Below are positions 21,795 through 33,690 of a stretch of 64,000 bases of DNA, piece by piece. The notes beneath the pieces are model-generated. The model saw only the letters and a program-made list of their open reading frames with translations, was not told the origin of the DNA and did not search any database. Position numbers and translations under genes: made by a program. Numbering within the stretch: position 1 is the first letter of the stretch; every line of letters starts with the position of its first letter. The stretch lies in contig CM049986.1 in assembly GCA_016630955.3 (NCBI GenBank), forward strand, positions 682,001-746,000. The letters run 5' to 3'. Origin of the DNA: Didymella arachidicola. Taxonomy: Eukaryota > Ascomycota > Dothideomycetes > Pleosporales > Didymellaceae.

Positions 21795-22311
21795 TCACCT
21801 TCCCTGGCGCGCGGCGCGTGCCTGTTCTCGTTCGCTTGCATTGTACCTGATGACAAACGTTAGCACCTGACCGGGACGCAATGGCATCGTGCTGGCGCGC
21901 AGCTTTGCGCACATGCTTTGCGGTTTCTGCTTTGTCGGCGCTAGGAACGTACTTGAGCAGCTTCTCGATCAGATCAACGTGGGTAAGGATCATGCGGCGG
22001 CAGCAGTAGCGGGTGAGACCGAGCTCATCGAGAGCATCACTGCGCGTAGATTGTGTTAGCCGGGATATAGTTTGGTATCAAAGTGTAGGCGGGGCGTGAG
22101 GTTATGGTCCGGGTGTTGCAGTGTGAGGGGCGCAGTGTTGAGTGTGCATGAAATGACAGGCGTACACCTCTAGCTTGTTTTCCTGGGTCAACATGACCAT
22201 GTAGCGCTCCCAGAGATCACCGGTGACCTGACCAGACATTAGTATGCACCGCCTCCATGCAGATGGGTGCCGCACCTTGCCGCAGGAAAAGCAACGGATG
22301 GGGACAATCAT
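21795..22311 (-). CDS. RPB10: RNA polymerases I, II and III subunit ABC10-beta
   Basis: Four exons (22311-22276, 22227-22166, 22039-21953, 21846-21795) give 78 residues. The protein opens MIVPIRCFSCGK, the invariant RPB10 start with the CX2C half of its zinc site. The second half is GLTRYCCRRMILTHVDLIEK. The splices join CGK to VTGDLWERY, KLEV to DALDELG and LLK to YNASEREQ. The last exon supplies a short Ala/Arg-rich tail in place of the usual ending (yeast 70 residues). RPB10 is a structural zinc-binding subunit shared by all three nuclear RNA polymerases. Three introns in a gene of 237 coding bases is dense. It shares a 266-base divergent promoter with UTP17. Confidence 0.92.
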
Positions 22312-22577
22312 TTTCGCGGTGGTATATCGTTCGAGAGATACTGTAAAAACGTTACGACCAGGATTCGGCTGGGTTTGGGGTTGAGATCGGATTCGTCGTT
22401 GCGCGCAGCTGGTAATAGTTCGTGGATCAAAGAAAGTTGCGGGCGCGCTTAGTCAGAAGGCGGTGAAGGACTAGCGCGAAGTAGGGTCGAACTTTTTATG
22501 AACTTTTGGATAATGCGCTCGCGACAGCTGTGATATACGCTCGTTGTGCGGCGAAATTTTCAGAAAGTTGCTCCAAG
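22312..22577. promoter_or_regulatory. Bidirectional promoter, RPB10 / UTP17
   Basis: Only 266 bases lie between the two divergent start codons. At 22554-22562 AAATTTTCA reads, on the other strand, like the RRPE element (TGAAAATTT) of fungal ribosome-biogenesis promoters. The pairing of a polymerase subunit shared by Pol I/II/III with a rRNA-processing factor makes coregulation plausible. The element match is short and could be chance. Confidence 0.5.
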
Positions 22578-25569
22578 ATGGCGGACACTACTCCACAGTT
22601 GAAGAGGAAGAGGGAAGGTGCCGAGGCGCAAAGAAAGAAGGCGAAGATGGCACAGAAGAAAGATGCAGGCGCCGCTCACGAACCGGAACTCGCTGCAACA
22701 GCCGTAGCCAAATCGACATTGAAACCCAAGCAGATATCCCAGGCAACGTCGAAATCGAAGATTGCGCTCACTGCTACGCCAAAACCTGCGAAGACGAGCA
22801 CTGCAAAAGACGACGCGGTCAAAGCGAAAGCGAAGAAACCGAACACCAAAGGCGCAAAGGACTGGAGCATCTCATCTGCACAGGGCGGCTGGTTTCTGCC
22901 GCGCGACCCCATCTTCTCAGTCGATGAGAAATTCATCATCTTGGCTACACAGAAAGCGCTCGAGATCTACGTCGCCGAGACGTCTCTGCTGGCATACAAG
23001 CTGCCAGTGAGCGGCGCCGGCGAAGTCACAGCATACGCTCTTTCGACCACCGAATCGAATCGTGTCTACGTTGCCGAATCTACCGGCTTGATCACGCTAT
23101 GGGACTGGGTTTCGAGGCAGAAGATTGGGCGCTGGGACATTGGCGCAACCGTCCGGAACATGACGGTCATTACACACGCCGATGAAGATCTTGTATACTG
23201 CCATGAGCCAGGCAAGAGCCATATTATCAACGTACATGCCCTGCGAACAGGCGCGCAAGCTGCGACGACTGAGCTCAAGCCGATTCTAAAGACCGGCTTG
23301 AACATCTTGGACATTCAGGTGCTCCTGGAGGGCAAGTTTGTCGTCGTGGCTTCCGGCGACTCGCTGATGGTGGGGAAGCGACAGAAGCAGAGCAAGACAG
23401 CCGTGCAGGACTTTGAATACGTATGGCGCGAGCTAAAGTTCGCTCAGCGCCTTACCACGTTCAGCGCCTACGTTCGCGATCCCGCCGAGGTAACCGGCAA
23501 GGCTGTCAAGTCCGTTCAGGACCACAGGGATATTATCGACGTTGCGATCGGCGACGTTTCTGGTGCCATACTCTTATTTGAAGATATCCTTGCCAGCTTT
23601 GCTGCTATTGAGAGTGTACAGAAGGGTGGGAAGACCAAGGCAGACAGCGCTGAGACATTGAGGCCAAAGAAGCTGCATTGGCACAGGGACGTGGTAGGAT
23701 CGGTGAAGTGGTCGCTGGATGGTAAGTCGCTCCGATCATCGTGTGCGATCGGTCTCGTTGACACGCGCAGGCAATTATGTCATCTCTGGCGGCGACGAGA
23801 CTGTCTTGACAATATGGCAACTGGCCACCGGAAAACCACAACATCTGCCGCATCTCACAGCAGCGATCGAGAACATCGTAGTGTCACCGTCGGGCTCCTC
23901 ATATGGACTTATGCTGGCAAATAATTCCGTCATTGTGCTCTCAACTACCGAGCTCGAAGCTAAGACCAACATTGTTGGGATCCAATCTCGTCGTATCGAG
24001 ATCGAACAATTGCCAAAGAACGCTGATGCAGAGTCGCCGCCCGCTTCATACGAAGTCTTTCGACCAATTCCCCTGACCATAAACCCTATGAATCCGGTTG
24101 AGGTCATGTTCCCTGTGCCATCGTCCCAGCCACGTCACCGAAACGATGGTCTTCGCGCCGAGCCTTATCTGCAGACATACGATCTTGGGAACCAACACAC
24201 AACCTCGAAGCAGGCTCTGACTAGAAATAACGCAACCGATCCTAACCTGACGCCTGAAGGTCGACGAATCCTTGAACCCACCGTCACCTTGGCGCAAGTG
24301 AGCCATGATGGTGAATGGCTTGCCACGGTCGACGAATGGACCCCGCCTCAAGCCGACACATCATATCTGGACGAGGGAATTCCTGAGTTTAAGGAGGAGG
24401 AGCGCGTCCATCGCCGCGAGGTCTATCTAAAGATCTGGAAAAGAGATGTACAGCTTGGCCAATGGAAGCTAGAGACCAGGCTGGACGCCCCACACTTCTT
24501 CCAGGACATCTCTGCCAATGGCAAGGTATTCGACTTGATCGCAGACCCTACAGCTCCAGGTTTTGCTACAGTTGGAGAAGACCACTTTGTCCGAGTATGG
24601 AGGCCGAAGACAAGGCTACGAGATGGGTTGGTCGTACGCGGAGCTGAACAGCAAGGCCTTGTCACGTGGTCACTCGACTGCTCAGTCGAGATCAGCGACA
24701 AATTGGACGTTCTTGACGCGGGTGCAAACGCTCAACAGACGCTGCCGCTCCGAAACTCCTGTCTGGCTTTCTCCGCTGATGGATCAGTCATCGCGGTGGC
24801 CATCTCATGGGCTTCTGACGAAGACCCTGGTGTCGTGCATTTGATTGATGCTAACAGCACGACCATCCAGCGATCCTTGACAGAAATCGACGTCGTCGCT
24901 CTGAGTGGCCTTGCAATTCTTGATCGTCATCTGGTCGTCGTTGGCGACTCCATCACAGTCTGGGACATGGTGCGAGATCAATTGGTCTACTGTGTGCCCG
25001 TTAACACTCCCGGCATTGACCGGTTTGACCGAGTACCTCTTGTCAAATTGGCTGTCAACGAGACGGACAGCACGTTTGCCGTATCACTGCCACGCTTCGA
25101 GAACAGCAATGCGCGTTTCCAACGAGCTTCATCGACTACGCAAGTCTACACACCCCAGCACGCAGGAGCACTGTGGTCGACCAAAAATCCCTCCGTCAAC
25201 CTCGCTCTTGCATCTCGACAGAGCGAGAGAGGCTATGTCACTCTTGACTCAGCAGCCAATATTCGAGTTCTCAGTCCCACCTCTCGCACATCGCAGCTTC
25301 CAACACCTCCACCGGAAGACGTTTCGCAACAGACTATACATATCCAAGCTGATGAGGCCATGGACGTCGAAGAAGATGATATCCTGGCTCTTCCAGCCAT
25401 TGGAGATCTTCTAAGCAATGAAGACAACAATGCTGTCGTAGTCAAGCCGGAGCAACTGCGACAGGTATTTGAAGAGAGTGGTCAGAGCCACGCGACAGGG
25501 TCGCTGAGCGCATTACTTAGTGCTGTCGTTGCGTTGCATCAAAAGCCTAACTCTCTTCCCTTGAGATAG
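22578..25569 (+). CDS. UTP17: Small-subunit processome WD40 protein Utp17/Nan1 (WDR75)
   Basis: Two exons (22578-23721, 23771-25569) give 980 residues. The intron joins SLDG to NYVISGGDETVLTIW, restoring a WD repeat. The first ATG opens a basic Lys-rich N-terminal tail (residues 1-95), typical of nucleolar proteins. Residues about 96-850 contain repeated WD/beta-propeller units ending in forms such as LITLWDWV, LTIWQLA, HFVRVWRP and ITVWDMV, consistent with the tandem propellers of Utp17/WDR75. The C-terminal region is acidic, then helical (PEQLRQVFEES, LSALLSAVVAL). Utp17 belongs to the t-UTP/UTP-A complex that binds nascent pre-rRNA and supports Pol I transcription and 18S maturation. I assign it by domain order, the basic tail and length (yeast 896). 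Confidence 0.85.
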
Positions 25570-26320
25570 CGAGTATCCAATAGATCTTTGTTCTGGCCAT
25601 TCAAACTCATCGTATGCCTTAGGTAGTGCATGTATGGCTAGCCTCCGCACTAGTGGCACGGTGGCACCTTGATGACCAGCACCCGTAATCCCTTTCTGCT
25701 CTTCTCAAAGGTGGAACTTCTGCAATGCCACAGCCTATACAGTACATGCAATCACGTTCCTTGATTTGTTTGGCACCCTTTACAGTGCTGCGAGTCCACA
25801 ACTTTCTTGGCCATGGCGCCTCGGGCTTCGCGGTGGATGAACGATAGACTTAGTGAACATTTCGCTTTCGAGTGACCGACTCCTCATCACCACGCCAACA
25901 ACGCACATGCGCGAATCATCGGAACGAACAACACAAATTTTCGCCTTGCAGATGAGATATACTTGACAGATAGCTTAACGCAGAGCCTGACTGGCTAGTT
26001 GTCGGCAGCCTGCTTCTCTGTATAGCTGGTGCAACCCTATCTGGGCCGTGGTCGAGGAATTATCTGAGAATAGCAGTAAACCCTGAGATTAACCCAAGTC
26101 TAATCTGATGCCCTGTCGTTATAGTGCCCACGGAAAGACGAGTCTGGTGGTGGCACTTGGCCTTGCGCCAGGAAGGGACGGCCTTCACATGCGCGGTACC
26201 TAATTCGTACAGCACGGCAGTCCGCGTCTCCTGAAGGACGATTGCATCGCATTTGTTTCCAAAGATCAGGACAGTTCGGCATACAGATTCACAGGTTATA
26301 GAGGCGCGCTAACACCAATG
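25570..26320. other. Start of a gene-poor region
   Basis: I see no supported gene or RNA here. It is the 3' flank of UTP17 followed by sequence leading into a decayed phosphodiesterase gene. Confidence 0.4.
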
Positions 26321-27735
26321 AATAGCTGGCCATTCGAATGAATATCGAACAGCCAGACCTCGTACCAGATAGATACATGTAAGTGGCCTGATGTTCATTC
26401 AGTCGACCAGAATCGCTTGAGCATATCAGCTGTGATCTGTTATGATAACGTTGTTTAGACATAGCAGAACGAGTCGAGATAGGACTTGATGCGAGATGGT
26501 CCGCAAAGAACGTTGCAGGTGAAGCGTACTATGGTATCGCAGGACCATCCGAAAAGTTCTCGATACTCGGCAACAAGCTCATGGATGAAGACCTAACTAT
26601 TCACCTGATCGACATGTCGACGAAACGAAGTCCCAAAGAATCGAAACCCCAGTATTGGATTTCGTCATGGTGCAGCAGTCAGCTAGATCATGTCAACAGA
26701 CGAGGGTGGGCAGCGGGGTCCGAATAGCGGAACATAAATTAACTGGATGCAGCAAATCATGGTCTCCTTAGCACATAGGATCTTGAAGCACCTTTTTTTG
26801 CCTGGTAACTAGGTAGCTATGATTTTGGTATAGGCACGTTTAGCCCCGGCGCCGTCGAAGCGCGTTTGGCGAATATCCAAACCCAATAGCTGGATATCAA
26901 AGGCCAGTTCATAGCAAATTCACACCACTTTGATCTCAGGCCAGGTCTCTTGGGCGGCAGATGGATAGCTGTTCACCACAGTAAATTGAAGGTGGGCAAG
27001 GACGATGTGGGGGCAGATGGAGACGGGCAGTCGGTGAACAACATCACCAAGTCAACGAGCGAGCAAGACCTTATTGTCACCAACCTCAGCCTCACCATCG
27101 ACACAGACGACGAGTACAAGATGTTAAATCAGGGCAATGGAACTCACTGTTCAGCAATCTCAAAGGTATCAACAACCGCTAAACAGTCGAGAATTCAAGC
27201 GACGCCGACCTCTCTGCCAAAGTCCTCGCATACTTCATCATCAGCCGCGCATCGGTGCTTATAGTGGCTCAGCTACCCTTGGACATCAAGCTTGGCGACT
27301 ATGTGAAGCAAGACTTCTTTACTAGCAACAACCTCCCCTTCAATAATTCCGACAGCAACAGCAACCATCTGGCTATTATGCGCAATAATCAATCCAAGCA
27401 GCTCACGGACGAGCGGAATGTTATTACCGACTCTGCGAGACGGGAAGAGAAGTCCCACATTCTGTTCTGGACGCTCACACAGCAGTCTGGAGACGTGTTC
27501 AATCTAGACCGAGCGACTCTCAACCTCAACGCCACGGCTTTCGATAATCTTGTTGACCTCGGGAGAAAGGATTGGACGCCTTCACCCTTGAGAACTTTCC
27601 AAACGTGCTCTTTGTCGAAGCGCTAGGCATACGGGATTAGAGCGTCTGTTTCCTTTCGAAAAAAAAATACGAGATGTGCTGCTGAGCAACGATATCGTGG
27701 CGTTGGCGATTGCGGTCAACAATGGGTGACCAGTA
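26321..27735 (+). pseudogene. Decayed PLC-like phosphodiesterase gene
   Basis: Fragments of the fungal PLC-like (PI-PLC X) phosphodiesterase family lie in correct order but in different frames. Near 26345 SNSQTSYQID matches the N-terminal SYQM element. An open frame at 26458-26727 gives NVAGEAYYGIAGPSEKFSIL. At about 26840-26990 come GAVEARLANIQTQ, a TAG stop, then FDLRPGLLGGRW, equivalent to the diagnostic R-Y-F-D-L-R-P. At 27055-27130 DLIVTNLSLTIDTDDEY follows, at 27200-27330 LSAKVLAYFII, at 27590-27630 ENFPNVLFVEALGI, and at 27680-27730 LLSNDIVALAIAVNNG. At least three stops and several frameshifts interrupt it. The stops read as CAG-to-TAG and TGG-to-TGA type changes, which fits old RIP-like or neutral decay. 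No functional product is expected. Confidence 0.7.
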
Positions 27736-30700
27736 GGAATAAGGTTGTAAGTGGACGGTGAGGGGAGAAACCCTGCGCAGACATGTCAGGCAGACAACAA
27801 CGTTCGAGTCGGCAGATCGGATGGGTCGTCGCAAGATAAAAGCGATAAGGACAAGTTTTCGAATTTTCTCAAGAACTTTTCAAGGTCGTTCAGCTTCACA
27901 AGAATGCAACTAGTTGATCGTGATCAAAGACCAAGTCCGCGGTCATTGAGACACGCTTCATTTGTCTTATCGCACCTGCAGCAGCGCGCCAACGCAACAG
28001 CGCAACTCCGACCCTTGACCTCGAAGTGTTGATCAACACACTGCTCAGCTCAGCAACCGGTGTCGGACTGTCGGACCCGTGCAGTAATGGAATATTGAAA
28101 TGCACGTCAGCACGCGGAGACAGGATGGCCCAGCAATCATGGGCCCATGCTACTGCACGCCACCATCCGTCTTTGGCCAACGAAAGACCCCAGAATTCTT
28201 GTCGTGGGCTTGGAGATGCTTGATCGCAGCACAAACGCAGACACCGTCACTTTCTTGTTCCAAAATCAAAACATTCATTGCAAACAGCAGGTTAAGCGAA
28301 GCATGTCATCGCAAGTTGGCCATACTGATATCTGGAAGTCTTTGTTGGCTTGTGGCAAGCAAGGCCTTGGCTTGGTCATGCAACCTGCTTGGCCGAAAAC
28401 TCAGCTGCACGTCGCTGTTCGTGACGCAGAAAGCGATGCAAGGAGACCATCACTCGATGAATCGTTGAGTGGGGCGCTTGCTGGCGCTGATATGCTTTCG
28501 AGTGTCTTGGAAATCAAGCGAAGTGGCACCGCTTCTGCTTCGCCTCGTGCCGGGGATTTCACGCGGAGGATCTTCTGTCGTACAAGTTCCACGTCATGTG
28601 AAATTTGCTGCCAGCCTTGGGTCCCAAGATGTTGCTGCTTTTGATTGCGCTGACCTGATGTTGAGCATGATTTCTGTGCTGGTATCTTTGACAGGATGGG
28701 CTGCGTTATCGGCAGAGGCTTGATTAGAGATGCCTGGAATGCAAGTAGCCAGCGATCGAAGCGAGGTAAGATCACTGCGGGCCGCTGCGTGCGATCCGCT
28801 GATTGCCAGAAACTGCTGGTGATCGGTGGTGAATCCTGGGGTTAATAATCTGTCCATCAGACGACAACGCGTCGTTGTATATCAAATATGAGATCGCGAG
28901 ACGCGGAGATGTGAGAACAATATGCTGGAAAGTGCAAGATATTGACCAGCGCACGAACCAACCACTTGCCACCAGAGCTCACACCAGAGCATCCTCGTGC
29001 TCACAGCGTATTACTCTTGTGGATGTTCTCCGCCCCTTCGAGAATTCAACGATGTACGGTGAGCTCCCAGATCATGCTCATTGTAATTTGTGTTGCCAAT
29101 ACAATGAGCCATTCCGACCAAGACGCAGTGTAACATAAAGCTGACGTACTCGCGCACCGCGTGCCACACCGAGAGTCACACGTTGGCGTACAGCACAGGG
29201 GCAAGCGGGACACAGCAAGGCGTGCAACGCCCAGCATTCGGGATATTGGTGTTGGGCACGTACATTGTAAATATTCTTTCATTGCAGTGGATTTCGCAAA
29301 GAACGTGGTCAAGTGGAGTTTGGTGGGAGAGTCATGGCGAGTTCACATCCTCGGTTAGTCCGACTTAATGAATATTAGCTTAGGCGGCGGGTAACAGCAC
29401 ATTGATCTGACTTCTGAACTACCTAAGCATTGCCAACTTGCGCCTCATGAAGATGGCAGGGTTCTCATGCAGTAGTGCTGATGATCGCGGGAAGGCCACA
29501 GAACACCTGAGCAGCGGGGCTTTACTCTCGTCTGAGTCGTCTCGAAGCACAAGTCGATTTCGGACGTTGTTTTGAGCGGTATTCCCGACCCGTCGATGAT
29601 CTCAACCAGGAATTATTATGGAGTAGTGGAGGCCTGCCAATACACTGTTAGACGCACACTCTCCTGCATGGCAAAAAGGGAGAAACACAAGGACAGCTTG
29701 GGCACCACGAGCACGCAGCCTGAAGAATGTTGTATTGAATCCTTCTACCCTGTCATGATTTAGCCCTTCTGGGCAGCAGACTGGGAGAACAGCTTTGCGA
29801 TTGATGCCCGTGTATCAAAAAGATGAGGCAATGACGTGAACTGCCTGCCAGCAGACGTAATGAGCCGAGCTTCGCTTCTCGGGACGCGTGGTTGGCTTGA
29901 CTCTCTCCCTGTCATCGGCAAAGGCCAGCATCCCGAACGGGAGTTCGCTTCAAGCCCCTTGGCGATTCAAGAGATCCAGCGGGACCCATATTTATCGGTC
30001 GAGTTCCCAAACCGCCAGGTCAGGGATGATTCAGTCGAGATTGTCGTCGGGTCGGTGCTGCTTTTGAGATCTGGAAGAAACTTCATGCGCGGGACGCCCC
30101 TGAAACGCAGCGACTCAAATAACCTAAACTTAGATGCGTGCGGATGATGGCATCGAGTTTGGTACCGGTAGACAGCGAGCGGGGTGGGTCTTCCACTCCT
30201 TACTCTCAACAAGCTCCTCCCAAGAGCATTGCATCCTTCTCTTGGAGGCTCGGCAGCGGTTGCCAACGTGTCCACCAACGTCGTATTGAGCCACCGGCGC
30301 CGATATTAAAGACTGGTATCATTGGATCTCCACGTCGTTGTTGCATTTGCCATGCGCCAGGCGTCCACTGCAGATGGAGCCGAGAAAGCCCGCCATGGCA
30401 GCTGCAAGCAGTCTGCACGGAGTCGCGATGCATTCTTCAAGACCGACGGCGGGCCACCGCTGCCGAAGAATCTCCATAAACGGCAGCGTGTTGTCGTCAG
30501 CCTCTGAAGCAAGCCGCTGTTTCGTTATCTGCAATAGCCAGTTCGACGATCGGTCCCACGATAGACGGCACAACTGAGTCTAGGCGAGCGCAGCTCAGCG
30601 CAGCTCAGCGCAATGCCTCAGGTCCTCATTCGATACGATATTCAATTTCGACTTCACGTCCCTTCAGTCTCCTCCCGGTGGGGAACGGAGTTGAACCCAT

Positions 30701-31180
30701 GTTCCTGCATTGAACTTCTTGAAAGCCAACGAGGCCGCTATCCGGCTTTCCAGCCAATCACGACCCTGGCTTACCCAGGCAAACCCTGAGCTGCGGGGCA
30801 AAAGCTGATAGCGCGCGAGGCTCCAGGGGTGTCCGCGACACAAGGCTTGAACTTTCTTGGGCCTGACCGGCTCTTGGCGAGACAGGCTCGATGCGCCATC
30901 ATTAACTTTAGCATCTTTGGTGCAGGGATATGTGCCTGGCGGGCGATCTTGCGTCCCCTTCATAAACAGTCAGTCCTTTTCGTAATGTGTGCCTCTAGTC
31001 TTCACCTTCTCCTCGAAGTCTTAATTTCGTCCGCCTTATTCGCGGTACGCCTCTCGTTACACCTCTCAGGACCATCCAGTCGTGTAGTCTTCGTTGGCTC
31101 ACACTTGTCATTCGCTTCCTCGAACCCTCCACAAACTTCCTCTAGTAATCCCGTAATACAAACACGACCCTTTCAACAAC
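27736..31180. other. Gene-poor region between pseudogene and chitin deacetylase
   Basis: These 3.4 kb contain many overlapping open frames but none with a convincing family motif or splice structure. A 10-nt unit CAGCTCAGCG is duplicated at 30591-30610. A tRNA-like fragment with a good B box (30680-30700, minus) lacks a foldable acceptor stem. The last 150 bases are CT-rich and probably form the chitin deacetylase promoter and 5' UTR. Confidence 0.4.
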
Positions 31181-33227
31181 ATGCACTTCTCCACACTCGC
31201 TGCTGTTGCGGCTGTTGCACCATTTGTCAGTGCCCATGGCGGTATGGGACTGCCCAAGATCGCTGGCATCAACATGCGAGACTTGAAGTCCCGTGACCTG
31301 CTGGCCAATCTTGAGGCTCGCATTGCTGAGGTCCAGACTGCCCATGCCCACGCAAATGGCCTTGCTGCCCGCCAGGACGACCGCCAATGTGGTGCTGGTG
31401 TCGGTTCTTGCCCCGCGGGACAGTGCTGCTCCGGTGCTGGATGTATGTACCCTTCCGCCTAACCTTGATTCTGTGACACTGACAAGAGGCAAGACTGCGG
31501 AACTGGGGACGACTACTGCTACTCCCCTGGCTGTGACTACAAGTACGGCCCTGGCTGCCCTGAGAACATCACTCCCGCTGGTACCAACACTTCTTCAATT
31601 GCCCGCACCAAGATTGGCTCCGTTCAGTATGGTGGCGCTGGTATTTACGACTGCGTCACCCCCGGCACAGTTGCTCTGACCTACGATGATGGCCCACAGA
31701 AGGACTACACCAGCCACGTTCTTGACGTCTTCAAGACCTACAATGCTAGGGCCACTTTCTTCATCACTGGCAATAACATCAACAAGGGTGAAATCGATAC
31801 GACTCCTGAGTTCTCCAGCGTCATCAAGCGCATGGACTCTGAGGGCCACCATATCGCTTCCCACACCTGGACTCATCTGGACCTGAGCGCCGTCTCCTCC
31901 ATCGACCGCAAGCAGCAGATGTGGAAGAACGAGATGGCTCTCCGTAACATCATCGGCAAGATTCCTACATACATGCGCCCTCCTTACTCGAGCTGTACAG
32001 CTGAATCTGGTTGCGAGCAGGACTTGGCTGATCTCGGCTACCACATCACCTATTTTGACGTTGACACCGACGACTACAACCAGGACGACGTCAACAAGAT
32101 CCAGAACTCCAAGAACTACTTCAAGGGTAACATTACTGCCAACGGAGCCTCTGCTGCCTCTTCTGATTGGTTGAGCATTGGCCACGACATTCATTACCAG
32201 ACCGTTTACAATTTGACCGACTACATGCTGTCCACCCTCACCGGTCTCGGCTACAAGGCTGTCACCGTTGGTGAGTGCCTCGGCGACCCATCAACCAACT
32301 GGTACCGCTCCGCTTCTGGTGCCGGAACTACCCAGGTAAGTTCAATTTTTTCTTTGCGTGCATAGCCACCTCGAGAGCCGGTTCCGAGTTCCCGAGTCTC
32401 ATTTAAGCCTTCTTGAGAGTCGTCCTCAAGTCTCCTTTGTGTCATTGCATTCAGCATTGTCATTCAAGCACACGCTTGAGAAGGAGCTGATGATTGGAGA
32501 AGTGATCCCACTGAGACCGATGGTTTGGTCTTGACATGAGTCGACTGTCAAGTCCAAGAGCCCCGTCCTTCAGACGCGATCATCTGAGCTCGAAAGTTGG
32601 CAAAACGACAAGATCACATCTGCAAAGATGTGGTTTCCACTCCTTCCCCGCTGTTATTATTCGGAGGCTAGCGCTGGCTTACTGTTTTATCTTGTGGACT
32701 CATCTGACATTCTTATTAGCCCACTAGCACCAAGACATCTACTGGCGCTGCTTCTACTGCCACCAAGAAGGTCTCCACTGACGGCATGTGCGGCACCGCC
32801 GCCGGTACCACTTGCCTTGGGTCCACCTTCGGCAACTGCTGCTCTCAGTACAACTACTGCGGCTCCACTGTAAGTTCTTCAATCGCTCTCTCATTTGGGT
32901 CCGTTACTGACAAGTCTGTAGACTGATCACTGCGGAACTGGCTGCAACTCTACCTTCGGTAACTGCGGGGGCAATGGTGCTGTCACCTCTGCTACCAAGG
33001 CTGCCACTACGACCAAGGCTGCTACCTCAACCAAGGCTACCTCAACCAAGGCTGCTGCCACCTCTGCCGCGCCCAAGAAGGTCTCTACCGATGGAAGCTG
33101 TGCTGGTACCGCTGGCACCACTTGCCAGGGTTCCACCTTTGGTAACTGCTGCTCGCAGTACAATTACTGTGGCTCGACCACCGATTACTGCGGTAGTGGC
33201 TGCCAGTCTGCCTTTGGTACTTGCTAA
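31181..33227 (+). CDS. Chitin deacetylase (CE4) with three CBM18 chitin-binding modules
   Basis: Four exons (31181-31442, 31494-32335, 32720-32869, 32922-33227) give 519 residues. Residues 1-18 are a signal peptide (MHFSTLAAVAAVAPFVSA). CBM18-1 is at 69-101, restored by the splice CCSGAG-YCGTGDDYC. The NodB/CE4 domain is at about 130-360. It has motif 1 TYDDGP (150-155, catalytic Asp), metal ligands His211 and His215 in SHTWTH, RPPY at 249-252, and the IGHDIH motif. Thr/Ala-rich linkers join CBM18-2 (about 390-435) and CBM18-3 (476-519), which share STFGNCCSQYNYCGST. The enzyme deacetylates chitin to chitosan in the wall or extracellularly, which can modify cell-wall texture and shield chitin. 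Intron 2 is unusually long at 384 nt; reading through it stops at 32365 after nine extra residues. Confidence 0.92.
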
Positions 33228-33603
33228 GCGTCTGTACAGCAACTCGTTTTTGGAGGGTGTAAAAGTTGAAGCAGCATCTAGTGTTGATGTTCTTGTGCAT
33301 AGGAAGCGATTTAGCATGATGAGTATATAGGGCTCGGAATATCATATCTCTCGAAGCATATCCCGTACCGTGTGCTTCCGATGTCACCGTGGTATCACCG
33401 CCACCTCATAACTTTACCTGAAATGTATACATTTGCCAGTGTGAGATCTGGTCTGTGGGATTTCCATAAGCCATGGCATAAGTCTGAGAAACTGGTGAGA
33501 GGCATCCCTTATCGATTGCGCATTCACAAATCCATCTTCGACAAAAAAATTCCCCTGGCAGGGCCTCAAGACTTTCGAGGAAGTAACATGGCAGCAAAAA
33601 GCA
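33228..33603. other. 3' flank of chitin deacetylase
   Basis: This 376-base stretch lies between the stop codon and the tRNA-Thr gene. It should hold the polyadenylation site. Nothing else is visible. Confidence 0.4.
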
Positions 33604-33690
33604 TGCCCTCTGCCAGAATCGAACTAGCGATCTTATCATTGCATACCGAAGTATTACTAGTGATACGCTTTACCACTAAGCCAAGAGGGC
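33604..33690 (-). tRNA. tRNA-Thr (anticodon AGU) with intron
   Basis: On the minus strand the acceptor stem GCCCTCT pairs with AGAGGGC, followed by discriminator A. The A-box region is TGGCTTAGTGG and the T arm is GCTAG-TTCGATT-CTGGC. The anticodon stem TATCA pairs with TGATA, and the loop CTAGTA has AGT at positions 34-36. A 15-nt intron (TACTTCGGTATGCAA or equivalent register) follows position 37, the canonical site. No CCA is encoded, as expected for a nuclear gene. Confidence 0.93.

Noticed and set aside
26321..27735. Treating the phosphodiesterase fragments as a functional spliced gene
   Set aside because: Stops fall inside conserved blocks (before LDIKGQF and after GIRD), and frames change within motifs where no plausible splice sites lie.
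28147..28644. 165-codon plus-strand frame in the gene-poor region
   Set aside because: Composition is plain, no family motif is present and a comparable frame runs on the opposite strand. Not supportable as a gene.
28875..29140. Frames reminiscent of a fungal rhodopsin-like (PTH11-type) membrane protein
   Set aside because: Only one short hydrophobic stretch (LLLWMFSAPSRIQR, then IMLIVICVAN) is suggestive. Flanking TM segments and the usual Cys/Pro motif are absent, so the similarity may be chance.
30664..30765. Minus-strand tRNA-like segment with a B box (GGGTTCAACTCC) and a Ser/Leu-like D arm
   Set aside because: The T stem does not pair well, no 7-bp acceptor stem can be formed and no anticodon loop is evident. 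At best it is a degenerate tRNA.
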